Position numbers and translations under genes: made by a program. A DNA stretch of 64,000 nt from a bacterium (GTDB lineage Bacteria; Acidobacteriota; Terriglobia; Terriglobales; Acidobacteriaceae), in contig JAMFSC010000074.1 in NCBI GenBank assembly GCA_026225095.1, positions 1 to 64,000 of the forward strand. Reading direction: 5' to 3'. A model generated the notes under the pieces. It was not told the origin of the DNA, ran no database searches, and saw only the letters and a program-made list of their open reading frames with translations. This document shows, one piece after another, positions 44,801 to 52,571 of this stretch (position 1 is its first letter; each line of letters opens with the position of its first letter).

Positions 44801-45392
44801 CCCCCAGGCTCGCCAGCGTGGGCAGCGCCGCCCCCGAATTTTGCGTCCCCGCACTCGCATCCACGGTGGCCGTATCCCCCTCAGCCACGATCAGCGACTG
44901 CACCCCCCGCCCCAGCGCACTCGCCCCCCTCGCCTGACCGGCTGAGCTCTGGGCCGCAGCCGTCTGGGTCGCAGCCGCCGCCACCCGCGAAGCAAGCTGC
45001 AGCCCAAACTCCGCCACCTGCATCGGCAGCCCTCCATTCTCGCTCGCTGCATTCACCAGCACTTCCTTCGTATCGATGGCAAACGCCGCCAGCTCCGCCT
45101 TCACCACATAGCGACCATTGCGCGGAATCGCCATCTCGTACGCCCCCGTCACATCCGTCGTGGTGGCGTACTTCTTCCCGGTCAGCGTATTCGTAGCCGT
45201 CACCGCGACCCCCGGCAAAGGCACCGCACCCGCCTTCACAGATCCCCGAATCGTCCCCCCGCTCACCGCCGCCACCGGTCCCGCCGGAGTAGTCTCCGTC
45301 CCCGCCACCTGCGCCAACCCAAAACCCACTCCGCAACCCACCATCAGCGTTGCGACTACAGTCATCCGGGCTGCTCGTCCAATCCTGCGCAC
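41799..45392 (-). CDS. Oar-like TonB-dependent receptor with a glycine-rich insert
   Basis: A 1197-residue outer-membrane protein: signal peptide, a CarboxypepD_reg-type domain (GTIRGSVKAGAVPLPGVAVTA, about 45-135), a long low-complexity stretch with GGGGPGGGG runs at ~265-300, the plug and a barrel ending ARYRF. A second Gly-rich run lies near residue 490. Such Oar-like receptors abound in Acidobacteria; the substrate is unknown. The start is GTG with GAGG upstream; an ATG nine codons later is possible. A DUF5666 gene with a Gly/Met-rich segment lies directly upstream. Confidence 0.87.
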   Translation of the reverse strand: MRRIGRAARMTVVATLMVGCGVGFGLAQVAGTETTPAGPVAAVSGGTIRGSVKAGAVPLPGVAVTATNTLTGKKYATTTDVTGAYEMAIPRNGRYVVKAELAAFAIDTKEVLVNAASENGGLPMQVAEFGLQLASRVAAAATQTAAAQSSAGQARGASALGRGVQSLIVAEGDTATVDASAGTQNSGAALPTLASLGGSDGAATDSVAVSGVQGTTTGLASFSEDEIRTRVEDAVAQYRGQGGGDPTNAIMGALGGMMGGGGFGPGGGGPGGGGPGGGGPGGGRGGGFGSGAFRNFNPAQPHGSIFYQGGNSALNSAPWSPTLLPLTNPSAYSNRFGVSIAGSPYIPGLTKPDTRQFVFINLTGQKNLNAFLPNPVRVPTLLERAGDFSQSAQSINGAVTPVTLYDPATGLPIPGNNLAHATTPISAQALALLSYYPAPNISTSDPTAYNYQTISNAGSNNVAINSRYQRQLGKNTGTPFGRFGGGGGGGGGRRGAGNANAPPVLRQSINAAYNYSHSASDQRNIFLPLGGATQSDGNSLNLGYVVNYGRLSNNASLNWNRSHAETRNYFTDTANNPTTTAGITIPNQAGDFADPKFYNGLPSISVTNFASLTNTTPSETTNQTISFSDFVAWRHKKHNYRFGLDVRRVHADSIGGNQPLGSFSFSGYATESAADQKATALGTATQATSGSGFADFLMGLPTQTSLQAGLHKIYLRENVYDWYVQDDFRVLANVTLNYGLRYEYFAPYTEKNDRLVNLDHNADFTQVDAVQPGGVGTYLGRYPKGLVNPDRTMFAPRFGFAWRPKVFERFTKNTVIRGGYGVNYNTGQFATFARSLSFQPPFASTQTNAVTTLASSTGCTTTSTGTGTVANMTLANGFGCSNTTIQNNYSVNKDYRLGMVQVFNLNLQRTFPKGLVFNAGYNGAKGSDLDIVRAPNHTVTAVTTANAEAFRYEDSIAGSHSNQLAVSLQKRQQKGIGLGVTYLYSHAIDNASSIGGSSATTAQDDKRLDLEEGNSSFDVRHSLSGNWLLELPFGPNRAFLSKGGIWSRLLDNYSLSGTFTFTSGNYFTPQYSSSAAQELAGGTYALRPDRVFTEGIAGAGQLKSFFNKAAFVKPVNGFGTASRNSIEGPGTVATNASLSRTVPLGDTRSFEARVTATNVFNTVQYSGINTTVNSANYGQVTSAAGMRSLQVQARYRF

Positions 45393-45459
45393 AATACCTC
45401 GTCTCGTCGCTAAAAAATCACCCAGGTCTCAATCGCCGGTCACAAGCCCCCAGCCAAAC

Positions 45460-46257
45460 TCACTGTGGAGGAGCAGCCACCGGAGCCGATCCGGTCGCAT
45501 CTCCCCCCGCAGCCGCAGCATCCGCCGGCCGTCGTCTCCGCCCCGCACCCGGCGCCATCACACTCAGTTCCTTGGGCACAAACACCCCATTCTTCACCGA
45601 CCCCTGTCCCCCCACCGAATCACCCACCTTCACATCCATCAGCGTGATGCTCTCCACCGGAGTCCCCTGCCGCTCCGGCCTGCCAGCCCCCGAGCCGCCC
45701 CCCATCGCTCCCCCACCCATCATCGCCCGCATCCCCGACCCACCCCGCTTGAACGATGTCCCCTCATCCACCTCGATCTTCTGCGTCACCCCATCCGACC
45801 GCAGAATCGTCAACGTCGTCTCATCGATCTTCATCACCTTGCCAACGATATAAAGCTTGCCCATCTCCTCCCGCGCCTTCTTCACCTGCTCCGGGTCCAT
45901 CACCATCACCATCACCGCATGAACCGTCTTGGTCGGAGCATCCAGCAGCCCCATCGCCCCCACCATTCCACCCACCGTCACATCGGCCATCTTTCCTGCC
46001 TGCCGATCCTTCGCCAGCATCACCCGCGTATTGGTGGTCGTCACCACCTGGTACACCTCTCCCTGCTCCGTCTTGATGGTCAACCTGTCCGCCCCCGCCG
46101 CGGTGACGGTCCCCTGCACCATCTGCCCCCCGCCAAATCCCCCGCCGCGACCCTGCGGAGCATCTCCCTCCTGCGCCCGCCCCAGCCCACGCGCCGTCCC
46201 CACCATCACCACCAAACCCACCACCACCCGCATCATCCGCCGCATTGCCACGCTCAT
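45460..46257 (-). CDS. secreted DUF5666-type protein
   Basis: About 265 residues: signal peptide (VVVGLVVMVGTARGLGRAQ), then two beta-barrel-like segments with the DUF5666 pattern, VQGTVTAAGADRLTIKTEQG and IVGKVMKIDETTLTILRSDG. A Gly/Met-rich linker (RAMMGGGAMGGGSG) and a basic, Ala-rich tail follow. DUF5666 domains are predicted periplasmic OB-like folds of unknown function. The Met-rich segment hints at metal contact, which is inference. It lies 67 bases upstream of the TonB receptor on the same strand. Confidence 0.8.
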   Translation of the reverse strand: MSVAMRRMMRVVVGLVVMVGTARGLGRAQEGDAPQGRGGGFGGGQMVQGTVTAAGADRLTIKTEQGEVYQVVTTTNTRVMLAKDRQAGKMADVTVGGMVGAMGLLDAPTKTVHAVMVMVMDPEQVKKAREEMGKLYIVGKVMKIDETTLTILRSDGVTQKIEVDEGTSFKRGGSGMRAMMGGGAMGGGSGAGRPERQGTPVESITLMDVKVGDSVGGQGSVKNGVFVPKELSVMAPGAGRRRRPADAAAAGGDATGSAPVAAPPQ

Positions 46258-46299
46258 CTCCACTCCATCCGCCGTCGCCGTCGCTCAATTTGTTGGTCG

Positions 46300-46365
46300 C
46301 TTGTTCTGCCTTTGCTCTTGCATTTCTTTCTGTCTATCCCGAAGGGAATCTGCGTCTGCCCTTGC
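46300..46365 (-). repeat. REP-like intergenic repeat, copy 2
   Basis: The layout is as in copy 1: a pyrimidine-rich lead with CTTTGCTCTTGC, core ATCCCGAAGGGAAT (46336-46349, one T shorter), then CTGCGTCTGCCCTTG. It lies between the divergent DUF5666 and VIT-type genes. Confidence 0.75.
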
Positions 46366-46538
46366 AGTTGCCGACCAACCCTGCGGCTGCTACCCGAGCC
46401 CTCCATCCCTTCAAAAGGCACGCCGTTGCAGATACAGACGGCCCTTCCCACCGAAAGACGCTCCCCCCACCCATATATTTCCCCGCCCCAGGCCCGTCCC
46501 AAACCGGCCCCTGCCTCCGCCTGCTCTACACTACCGCC

Positions 46539-47282
46539 ATGCATGATGTCGCCCTCAACCCCCATCACGAATCCCACTTCGAATCCACGGAGGTCGTCCG
46601 CGACATCGTCATCGGCCTCTCCGACGGCCTCACCGTCCCCTTCGCCCTCGCCGCCGGCCTCTCCGGAGCCGTAGCCTCCACCCACATCGTCGTCCTCGCC
46701 GGCCTCGCCGAGATCGCCGCCGGCTCCATCGCCATGGGTCTCGGAGGCTACCTCGCCGCCCGTGGCGACGCCGAGCACTACGCTTCCGAGCTAGCCCGCG
46801 AGCAGGACGAAGTCATCACCCGCCCCCACGACGAGGCCGAAGAGATCTACGAGATCTTCAGCCAATACCACGTCTCCCGCGAGGCCGCCACGCCCGTCCT
46901 CGAGGCCCTCCAGAAGAACCCGCCCGCCTACGTCGACTTCATGATGCGTTTCGAGCTCGGCCTCGAAAAACCCGCCTCCAACCGAGCCCATCGCTCCGCC
47001 CTCACCATCGCCGGAGCCTACATCGCCGGTGGCATGATCCCGCTCATCCCCTACATGTTCCTCCAGCACACCGCCCCAACCCCCGGAGAAACCACCCCCA
47101 TCGTCCTCGCCCTCCGTCTCTCCGTCGCGATCACCCTCCTCGCCCTCGCCATCTTCGGAGCTCTCAAAGGCCGCCTTCTCGGCACCGGAACCCTCCGCTC
47201 CGCACTCCAAACCACCGCCATCGGTGGCGCCGCCGCCGCCGTAGCCTACACCCTCGCCCACCTCCTCAACGCCCAGGGTTGA
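46539..47282 (+). CDS. VIT1/CCC1-family iron or manganese transporter
   Basis: A 247-residue membrane protein of the VIT1/CCC1 family. The first helix block is VRDIVIGLSDGLTVPFALAAGL, then AGSIAMGLGGYLAARGDAEHY. A charged cytosolic segment rich in Glu follows (about 85-150), which in plant VIT1 binds metal, and three more helices complete it. Family members export Fe(II) or Mn(II) from the cytosol. The open frame extends upstream to 46245, but the ATG at 46539 matches the family start and avoids the repeat. Confidence 0.9.
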   Translation: MHDVALNPHHESHFESTEVVRDIVIGLSDGLTVPFALAAGLSGAVASTHIVVLAGLAEIAAGSIAMGLGGYLAARGDAEHYASELAREQDEVITRPHDEAEEIYEIFSQYHVSREAATPVLEALQKNPPAYVDFMMRFELGLEKPASNRAHRSALTIAGAYIAGGMIPLIPYMFLQHTAPTPGETTPIVLALRLSVAITLLALAIFGALKGRLLGTGTLRSALQTTAIGGAAAAVAYTLAHLLNAQG

Positions 47283-47451
47283 TGCTCGAGATTCTAAAGA
47301 GGCTCGGCCCAACTAGTTTCGTTTGCAATCCATTCCAATGCGGGCCGGACGAAACCGGCGTGGTTGCGCCCGATATGCACCCGACTGACAATTGGAAACC
47401 CCGAAATGGATTCGCGGGTTCGAATCCTGCACATCTCTGGAGCGGATATAC

Positions 47452-48261
47452 TCAATTTGTCGCCGCTCCGTGATCCATCAAGAATTCTCCGTATTCGGTC
47501 CACTCAGGCTCCGGTTTGGCGCAGATGGCTAGCGATGAAAACATTTCAAAGAACTCGTCGCCATTGTCTTTCGAATCAAAATCCCGTTTAGTCAGGCGTC
47601 GCTGCATAAAGTAGGTGCATAGATCGGCTAGCTGTATGCCGACCGATTCCGAAGAGTCGCCAAAATACATAGCATCATGGCAATGCCAGAGTCGGATTTT
47701 AGTTGTGCTCAAGTAGGGGCGGTTTGTCCGAAGCATGCGGTAGCTGTTTTTCAGACTCTTCTTAACTGCTTGGTCAGTAGTGTCATCAACGATGAAAAGG
47801 TACTGGTCCTTGTAGTCAACCAGCATTCCAGCTTCAAGCGGTTGATGATGATGCGATTGCGCCCACTTTTCGACCCCAAGAGCACACAATTTGAACGCAG
47901 GTATCAAGGGATCTGCGACCTCAAATAGGCTATGAGCAAGCGCGCTTTTCGCCAGTTTAGGGGTATCGACGGCGGCATAAATGAAGGGCATTTTGTTATT
48001 TCGCATTGCGCTAAGAAGCATGCGAATGGCATTAAAACGCTTCTCTTCTTCGATCCCCTTAAATGCCCCTTCACCCTTGAATAAATCTCTGGCATGAAAT
48101 TCCTGAAATTTCTCTTGTATTTCCTCTGGGCGAAACATCTGCTGTATGGCAGCTGAGTGTAGTTGTTCAGCATAACCAAATTCGCCATGAGGGATCATGA
48201 CAGCTCCAAACATTGCGAGAGCACCGGATTGTTTGGAATCATCAAGATAAGCTAGGTGCAC
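47452..48261 (-). CDS. DUF3800 protein in a low-GC insertion
   Basis: A 269-residue protein starting with VHLAYLDDS (read as GTG start with AGGAA upstream) and carrying the C-terminal GIQLADLCTYFMQRRL block. Both match the DUF3800 family, which has an RNase H-like fold with acidic residues (D in LDDS, D in LADL) and often occurs in mobile or defence regions. The function is not established. GC is visibly lower than in the flanking genes, so transfer is likely. A longer GTG-started frame runs into the methyltransferase gene and is rejected. Confidence 0.82.
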   Translation of the reverse strand: MHLAYLDDSKQSGALAMFGAVMIPHGEFGYAEQLHSAAIQQMFRPEEIQEKFQEFHARDLFKGEGAFKGIEEEKRFNAIRMLLSAMRNNKMPFIYAAVDTPKLAKSALAHSLFEVADPLIPAFKLCALGVEKWAQSHHHQPLEAGMLVDYKDQYLFIVDDTTDQAVKKSLKNSYRMLRTNRPYLSTTKIRLWHCHDAMYFGDSSESVGIQLADLCTYFMQRRLTKRDFDSKDNGDEFFEMFSSLAICAKPEPEWTEYGEFLMDHGAATN

Positions 48262-48284
48262 GAAATTCCTTTGGTCACGCGACC

Positions 48285-49106
48285 CTACTTCGTAATCACA
48301 ATCTCCAGGTACTCGCAAGGCAGCACCATCGTCCCATCCTCCGCCCGGTTCAGCGCTCCCACCAGCCCCATCAGATCCGCCGTCAACCCCGCCCTCCCCG
48401 TCTCGTCGAGCGCCGCAAACGCCTTGTTCATCGGCCCGAAGTAAGTCCGGAAGGTCTCCAGCCAGGCCTCCGGCGAAGCCGACCGGAACATGAAGTCCTT
48501 CACCACCGTGTCCATCCGCACAGACTCCCCAAAAAGCTCCTTCAACCGGTCCACGGTTCCCCACAAAGCAGGCGGCTTCAACCCCGCCGGTGGCGGAAGG
48601 TACTTCCCGATCAATCCGAAGTTCTTCCCGACAAATCCTCGCGGCGTCCAGCAGGCCAGCCCAATCTTGCCTCCGGCCTTGCACACTCGGATCATCTCTG
48701 CCGCCGCCCGCTCCTGGTCCGGTGCGAACATCACCCCCACCGTCGAGATCAACGCGTCGAACGACTCATCGGCAAACGGCAGATTCTCCGCATCCGCCTC
48801 CTGAAACTCGATCCGCAGCCCCTCCGCCGCCGCCCGTTCCCGTCCCCGGTCCAGCAGAGCCGGTACATAGTCGGTCGAGGTGACCCGGCACCCACGCCTA
48901 GCCCCGGCCAGCGATGCATTTCCACTCCCCGCCGCCACATCCAGCAGCGTCCATCCGCTGTGCACGTCCATCGCCTCGCACAGCGCCTCGGCCATCAGCA
49001 CGATCGCCGTTCCCACCACCGAATAGTCGCCCGCCGCCCACGTCGCCTGTTGACGTATCTTGATTGCGCCGAGGTCCGGCGCAGCCAACGTTGCCGCTTC
49101 CTGCAT
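48285..49106 (-). CDS. class I SAM-dependent methyltransferase
   Basis: A 273-residue methyltransferase of the Methyltransf_11/UbiE-like type. Motif I is LLDVAAGSGNASL (SAM binding), the acidic residue after strand 2 is in TSTDYVPALL, and motif II/post-II are ADAENLPFADESFDALISTVG and MIRVCKAGGKIGLACW. The substrate is unknown. The ATG has an AGGAGG site upstream. Its stop is 24 bases before the start of the low-GC DUF3800 gene. Confidence 0.9.
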   Translation of the reverse strand: MQEAATLAAPDLGAIKIRQQATWAAGDYSVVGTAIVLMAEALCEAMDVHSGWTLLDVAAGSGNASLAGARRGCRVTSTDYVPALLDRGRERAAAEGLRIEFQEADAENLPFADESFDALISTVGVMFAPDQERAAAEMIRVCKAGGKIGLACWTPRGFVGKNFGLIGKYLPPPAGLKPPALWGTVDRLKELFGESVRMDTVVKDFMFRSASPEAWLETFRTYFGPMNKAFAALDETGRAGLTADLMGLVGALNRAEDGTMVLPCEYLEIVITK

Positions 49107-49521
49107 AACACATCCTCCTGGGAGATCGGCCGCGTCAAGTTCTCACGCCGTTCCGTCTCAAAATCATCTGTTTGGGGGACCCGCAACCGTTATACGCCGT
49201 CCCCGTGCTGCGGGCCATCTAAAAAGCTGTCAAGCAATTTATCTCGTAAACCATTCCATTTCAATAAGATAGTGATGGCATACCCGCTTGACGCATCAGG
49301 TAAAATAGAAGTAGGGGCAAAAACGGTCGCAAAAAGAAAGCGCTCCATTCGATCGCGGCAGCATCGTATACTTCGCACCGTGCTGATGTGCCTTGTTTTG
49401 GACCCTCGACTGGACCATAGGCATTTGGACTTAGGTCTTTTGTTTTGAAGACTTTGGATACCTGGTAGGGGAGGGGGGTACCCCTCGCAGATCGAACTCC
49501 TCGGAGTAGAAGGAAGACGAC
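49107..49521. other. intergenic region upstream of egtB
   Basis: This 415-base gap between divergent methyltransferase and egtB genes has a lower-GC centre and, at 49448-49492, a stretch ending in a GGGGTACCCC palindrome. A 58-codon plus-strand frame (49275-49448) shows no family feature. The promoters of both flanking genes must lie here. Confidence 0.4.
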
Positions 49522-50952
49522 ATGACGACCACGACCACCGAAACGACCGCCAACCCAACCGGGTTCACCTCGAAAAGTCTCGCCGCCCGCCTCGCCACCC
49601 GCTTCCAGGCCGTCCGCGCCGCCACCCTCGCCCTCGCCGCCCCGCTCTCCCCCGAAGACATGATGGTCCAGTCCTGCCCCGAGGCCAGCCCCGTCAAATG
49701 GCACCTCGCCCACACCACCTGGTTCTTCGAGACCTTCATCCTCCGCGACTTTCTGCCCGGCTACCAGGCCTTCCACCCCGACTTCCAATGGCTCTTCAAC
49801 TCCTACTACAACTCGCTGGGTGAGATGCCCGAGAAGAAGCTCCGCGCCTCCTTCTCCCGCCCACCCCTCGCCGACATCCTCGCCTACCGCACCCACGTCG
49901 ACACCGCCATCGCCCGCCTCCTCGCCGATCCCGACCTCCCCGAAGAGGCCATCCGCCGCATGGCCCTCGGCTTCGAGCACGAGCAGCAGCACCAGGAGCT
50001 CATCGCCACCGACATCAAGCACGCCCTCTTCACCAACCCCCTCCATCCCGCCTACACCCCATCCAACCCGGCCACGGGGAAGGGAACACCCCTCAGCTGG
50101 TCGACCTTCTACCCCCCTGCTCCCGGCCTCGTCCAGATTGGCGTCACCCCGGCCCCCGACGACCCCACCGCTTTCGCCTTCGACAACGAGACCCCCGCCC
50201 ACACCGTCTTCCTGCCGTCCTTCACCCTCGCCAACCGGCTCACCACCTGCGCGGAGTTCCTGCAGTTCGTGAACGATAACGGCTACACCCGCCCCGAGCT
50301 CTGGCTCGCCGAGGGCTGGTCCTCCATGCGCGCCGAAGCCTGGCATGCGCCCCTCTACTGGCAGCGCCACCCCGCGTCCCCCACCGGATGGCGCATCTAC
50401 ACCCTCCACGGTTTCGTCGATCTCCCCGAGACCGGAGGCCTCGCCGACACCCCCGTCTGCCACCTCAGCCTCTTTGAAGCCGACGCCTTCGCCCGCTGGC
50501 AGGGCTGTCGTCTCCCCACCGAGTTCGAGTGGGAGTTCGCCGCCAACTCCCTCCAGATTCTCCGCAAGGGAACCACCACCCATCCCAGCCTCATCACCTT
50601 CACGCCGCCAACCCAAATGCCCGGCGTCTCATCGTTCGTTTCGGCGATCACCGCCAACATGCTCGAAACCGGCGATCTTCACCCCCACGCCGCCTCCAGC
50701 GCCCCCGGCCTCCAGCAGATCTTCGGCGACGCATGGGAGTGGACCTCCTCCGGCTACACCGGTTACCCCGGCTACAAACCGCTCCCCGGAGCCCTCGGGG
50801 AGTACAACGGAAAGTTCATGTCCTCCCAGGTCATCCTCCGCGGCGGATCCTGCGTCACCCCCGCCACCCACATCCGATCCACCTACCGCAACTTCTTCCC
50901 ACCCGCCACCCGCTGGCAGTTCACCGGCCTCCGTCTCGCCAAAAACATCTGA
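49522..50952 (+). CDS. egtB: hercynylcysteine sulfoxide synthase-type EgtB
   Basis: A 476-residue nonheme iron sulfoxide synthase of ergothioneine synthesis. It joins hercynine with a thiol (gamma-glutamylcysteine or cysteine) using oxygen. The N-terminal DinB-like domain carries the three-His iron site: H64 (HLAHTTWFFE) and H153-x3-H157 (FEHEQQHQEL). The C-terminal FGE-sulfatase/C-type-lectin-like domain holds CRLPTEFEWEFAAN, FGDAWEWTSS and RSTYRNFFPPATRWQFTGLRLA. egtD follows on the same strand; egtA, egtC and egtE are not in the window. Confidence 0.93.
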   Translation: MTTTTTETTANPTGFTSKSLAARLATRFQAVRAATLALAAPLSPEDMMVQSCPEASPVKWHLAHTTWFFETFILRDFLPGYQAFHPDFQWLFNSYYNSLGEMPEKKLRASFSRPPLADILAYRTHVDTAIARLLADPDLPEEAIRRMALGFEHEQQHQELIATDIKHALFTNPLHPAYTPSNPATGKGTPLSWSTFYPPAPGLVQIGVTPAPDDPTAFAFDNETPAHTVFLPSFTLANRLTTCAEFLQFVNDNGYTRPELWLAEGWSSMRAEAWHAPLYWQRHPASPTGWRIYTLHGFVDLPETGGLADTPVCHLSLFEADAFARWQGCRLPTEFEWEFAANSLQILRKGTTTHPSLITFTPPTQMPGVSSFVSAITANMLETGDLHPHAASSAPGLQQIFGDAWEWTSSGYTGYPGYKPLPGALGEYNGKFMSSQVILRGGSCVTPATHIRSTYRNFFPPATRWQFTGLRLAKNI

Positions 50953-51045
50953 ATTTGTCGTCTTCGCGAGCCGTTACCGCTTTTTTGGCATCGAACCCTC
51001 GAGCACCTCATCTACACTCAGGTACGACTTGAGAGGGAAATTCCG

Positions 51046-52028
51046 TTGCCCCTGGCCGAAGCCGTATCCACAGCCCAATCTGTAGCCGCTGAAGCCCGCC
51101 GCGGCCTCACCGCCTCCCCCAGACCCTCTCCCCGTGGCTCTTCTACGACGAGCCAGGGTCGCTCCTCTTCGAGCAGATCACCACCCTGCCCGAGTACTAC
51201 CTCACCCGCACCGAGCGAGCCATCCTATCGATCCACGCGGGCGATATCCTCGCCCACCTCAACTCCCCCATCACCATCGCCGAACTGGGAGCCGGAACCG
51301 CCACCAAGACCGGCATCCTCCTCCGAGCCGCCGCCGCCGCCCAGCACCGCGTCCTCTACCAGCCCATCGACGTCAGCCCCAGCTGTCTCGAGGAGGCTCA
51401 GTCCCTCGAGCAGACGATCCCCGGCGTCCACGTCCACCCCCAGGTCGCCAACTACATCACCGACCCCATCTCCCTCGAGCGCCCCGCCCACCACAAGATC
51501 CTGGCCCTCTACATCGGCTCCAGCATCGGCAACTTCTCCCCCGCCGAAGCCGAGGGCATCCTCACCAACCTCCGCGCCCAGCTCCACCCCGGCGACGCCC
51601 TCCTCCTCGGCACCGACCTGGCCCCCGGCCCCCACAAATCGATCCCCACCCTCCTCGACGCCTACGACGACGCCCAGGGAGTCACCGCCGCCTTCAACCG
51701 CAACATCCTCACCCGCCTCAACCGCGACCTCGACGCCGACTTCGAGCCCACCTGTTTCCGCCACATCGCCCGCTGGAACGTCGCCGAGTCCCGCATCGAG
51801 ATGCACCTCGAATCTCTGATCCAACAGCAGGTGAACATCCCCGCCAACTCCGCCGGCCCCGCCCTCACCCTCCACTTCGCCCCCGGCGAGACCATCCACA
51901 CCGAGAACAGCTACAAGTTCACCCCACCGGCCATCTCCCGCCTCCTCCACGCCACCCGTTTCACCCCCACCCACACCTTCCAGGACCCCCACCACCTCTT
52001 CGCCGTCACCCTCGCCACCGCAACATAA
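51046..52028 (+). pseudogene. egtD: histidine N-alpha-methyltransferase EgtD, apparent frameshift
   Basis: EgtD trimethylates histidine to hercynine. The gene starts with TTG at 51046 (PLAEAVSTAQSVAAEARRGLTASP) after GAGAGGG, and the frame breaks in a run of five C (51116-51120). Adding one C restores SPWLFYDEPGSLLFEQIT, then the SAM motif IAELGAGTATKTG, ending at TAA 52026. The restored product is 327 residues, the normal length. It is either a sequencing error in a homopolymer or a real null mutation. egtB lies upstream. Confidence 0.85.
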
Positions 52029-52079
52029 GCAACGTGCCTGCAGCCAAAGCCGGAGCGCCACGAGATCCGCCGGAAACTC

Positions 52080-52562
52080 CTACACCGATTCTCCCGCAAC
52101 CTCCCGCCGATACTCCCCACTCTTTCCCCCACTCTTCCGCAGCAGAACCACCTCTCGAATCCTGATCCCCTTATCCAACGCCTTGGTCATGTCATAGACC
52201 GTCAGCGCCGCCACCGAAGCCGCCACCATCGCCTCCATCTCCACCCCGGTCCCCGCAGTCGTAGCGGCGGTAGCCTCGATCTGCACCCCACCCTCCACCA
52301 CCGTAGCCTGCACATCGACAAAGCTCAGCGCCAGCGGATGACACATCGGGATCAGCGAAGAGGTCTGCTTCGCCGCCTGGACCCCGGCAAACCGCGCCAC
52401 CTCCAACGGATTCCCCTTGGGATTCTGAGGCAGCGCCGCCAGTACCTCCGCCGAAAGCTCCACAAAGGCCCCAGCCACCGCCTCCCGCCGCGTAGCCGCC
52501 TTCCCACTCACATCCACCATGTGAGCCTGCCCTGCCTCATCGAAGTGCGATAGTTTGTCCAT
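52080..52562 (-). CDS. moaC: cyclic pyranopterin monophosphate synthase
   Basis: A 160-residue MoaC. It converts the MoaA product into cyclic pyranopterin monophosphate. Typical motifs are MVDVSGKAATRREAVAG at the start, LIPMCHPLALSFVDV in the middle and GVEMEAMVAASVAALTVYDMTKALDKGI. The Lys and Asp of KALDKG are in place. The length is normal. It is the second gene after moeA (stop-to-start gap nine bases), so the two are an operon. Confidence 0.95.
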   Translation of the reverse strand: MDKLSHFDEAGQAHMVDVSGKAATRREAVAGAFVELSAEVLAALPQNPKGNPLEVARFAGVQAAKQTSSLIPMCHPLALSFVDVQATVVEGGVQIEATAATTAGTGVEMEAMVAASVAALTVYDMTKALDKGIRIREVVLLRKSGGKSGEYRREVAGESV

Positions 52563-52571
52563 CCAAGAAGC

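Noticed and set aside
49275-49448. 58-codon plus-strand open frame upstream of egtB
   Set aside because: Arg-rich low-information translation without a family match or convincing ribosome site.
51134-52165. 343-codon plus-strand frame over egtD
   Set aside because: Arg/Pro-rich shadow frame; the EgtD motifs are in another frame.
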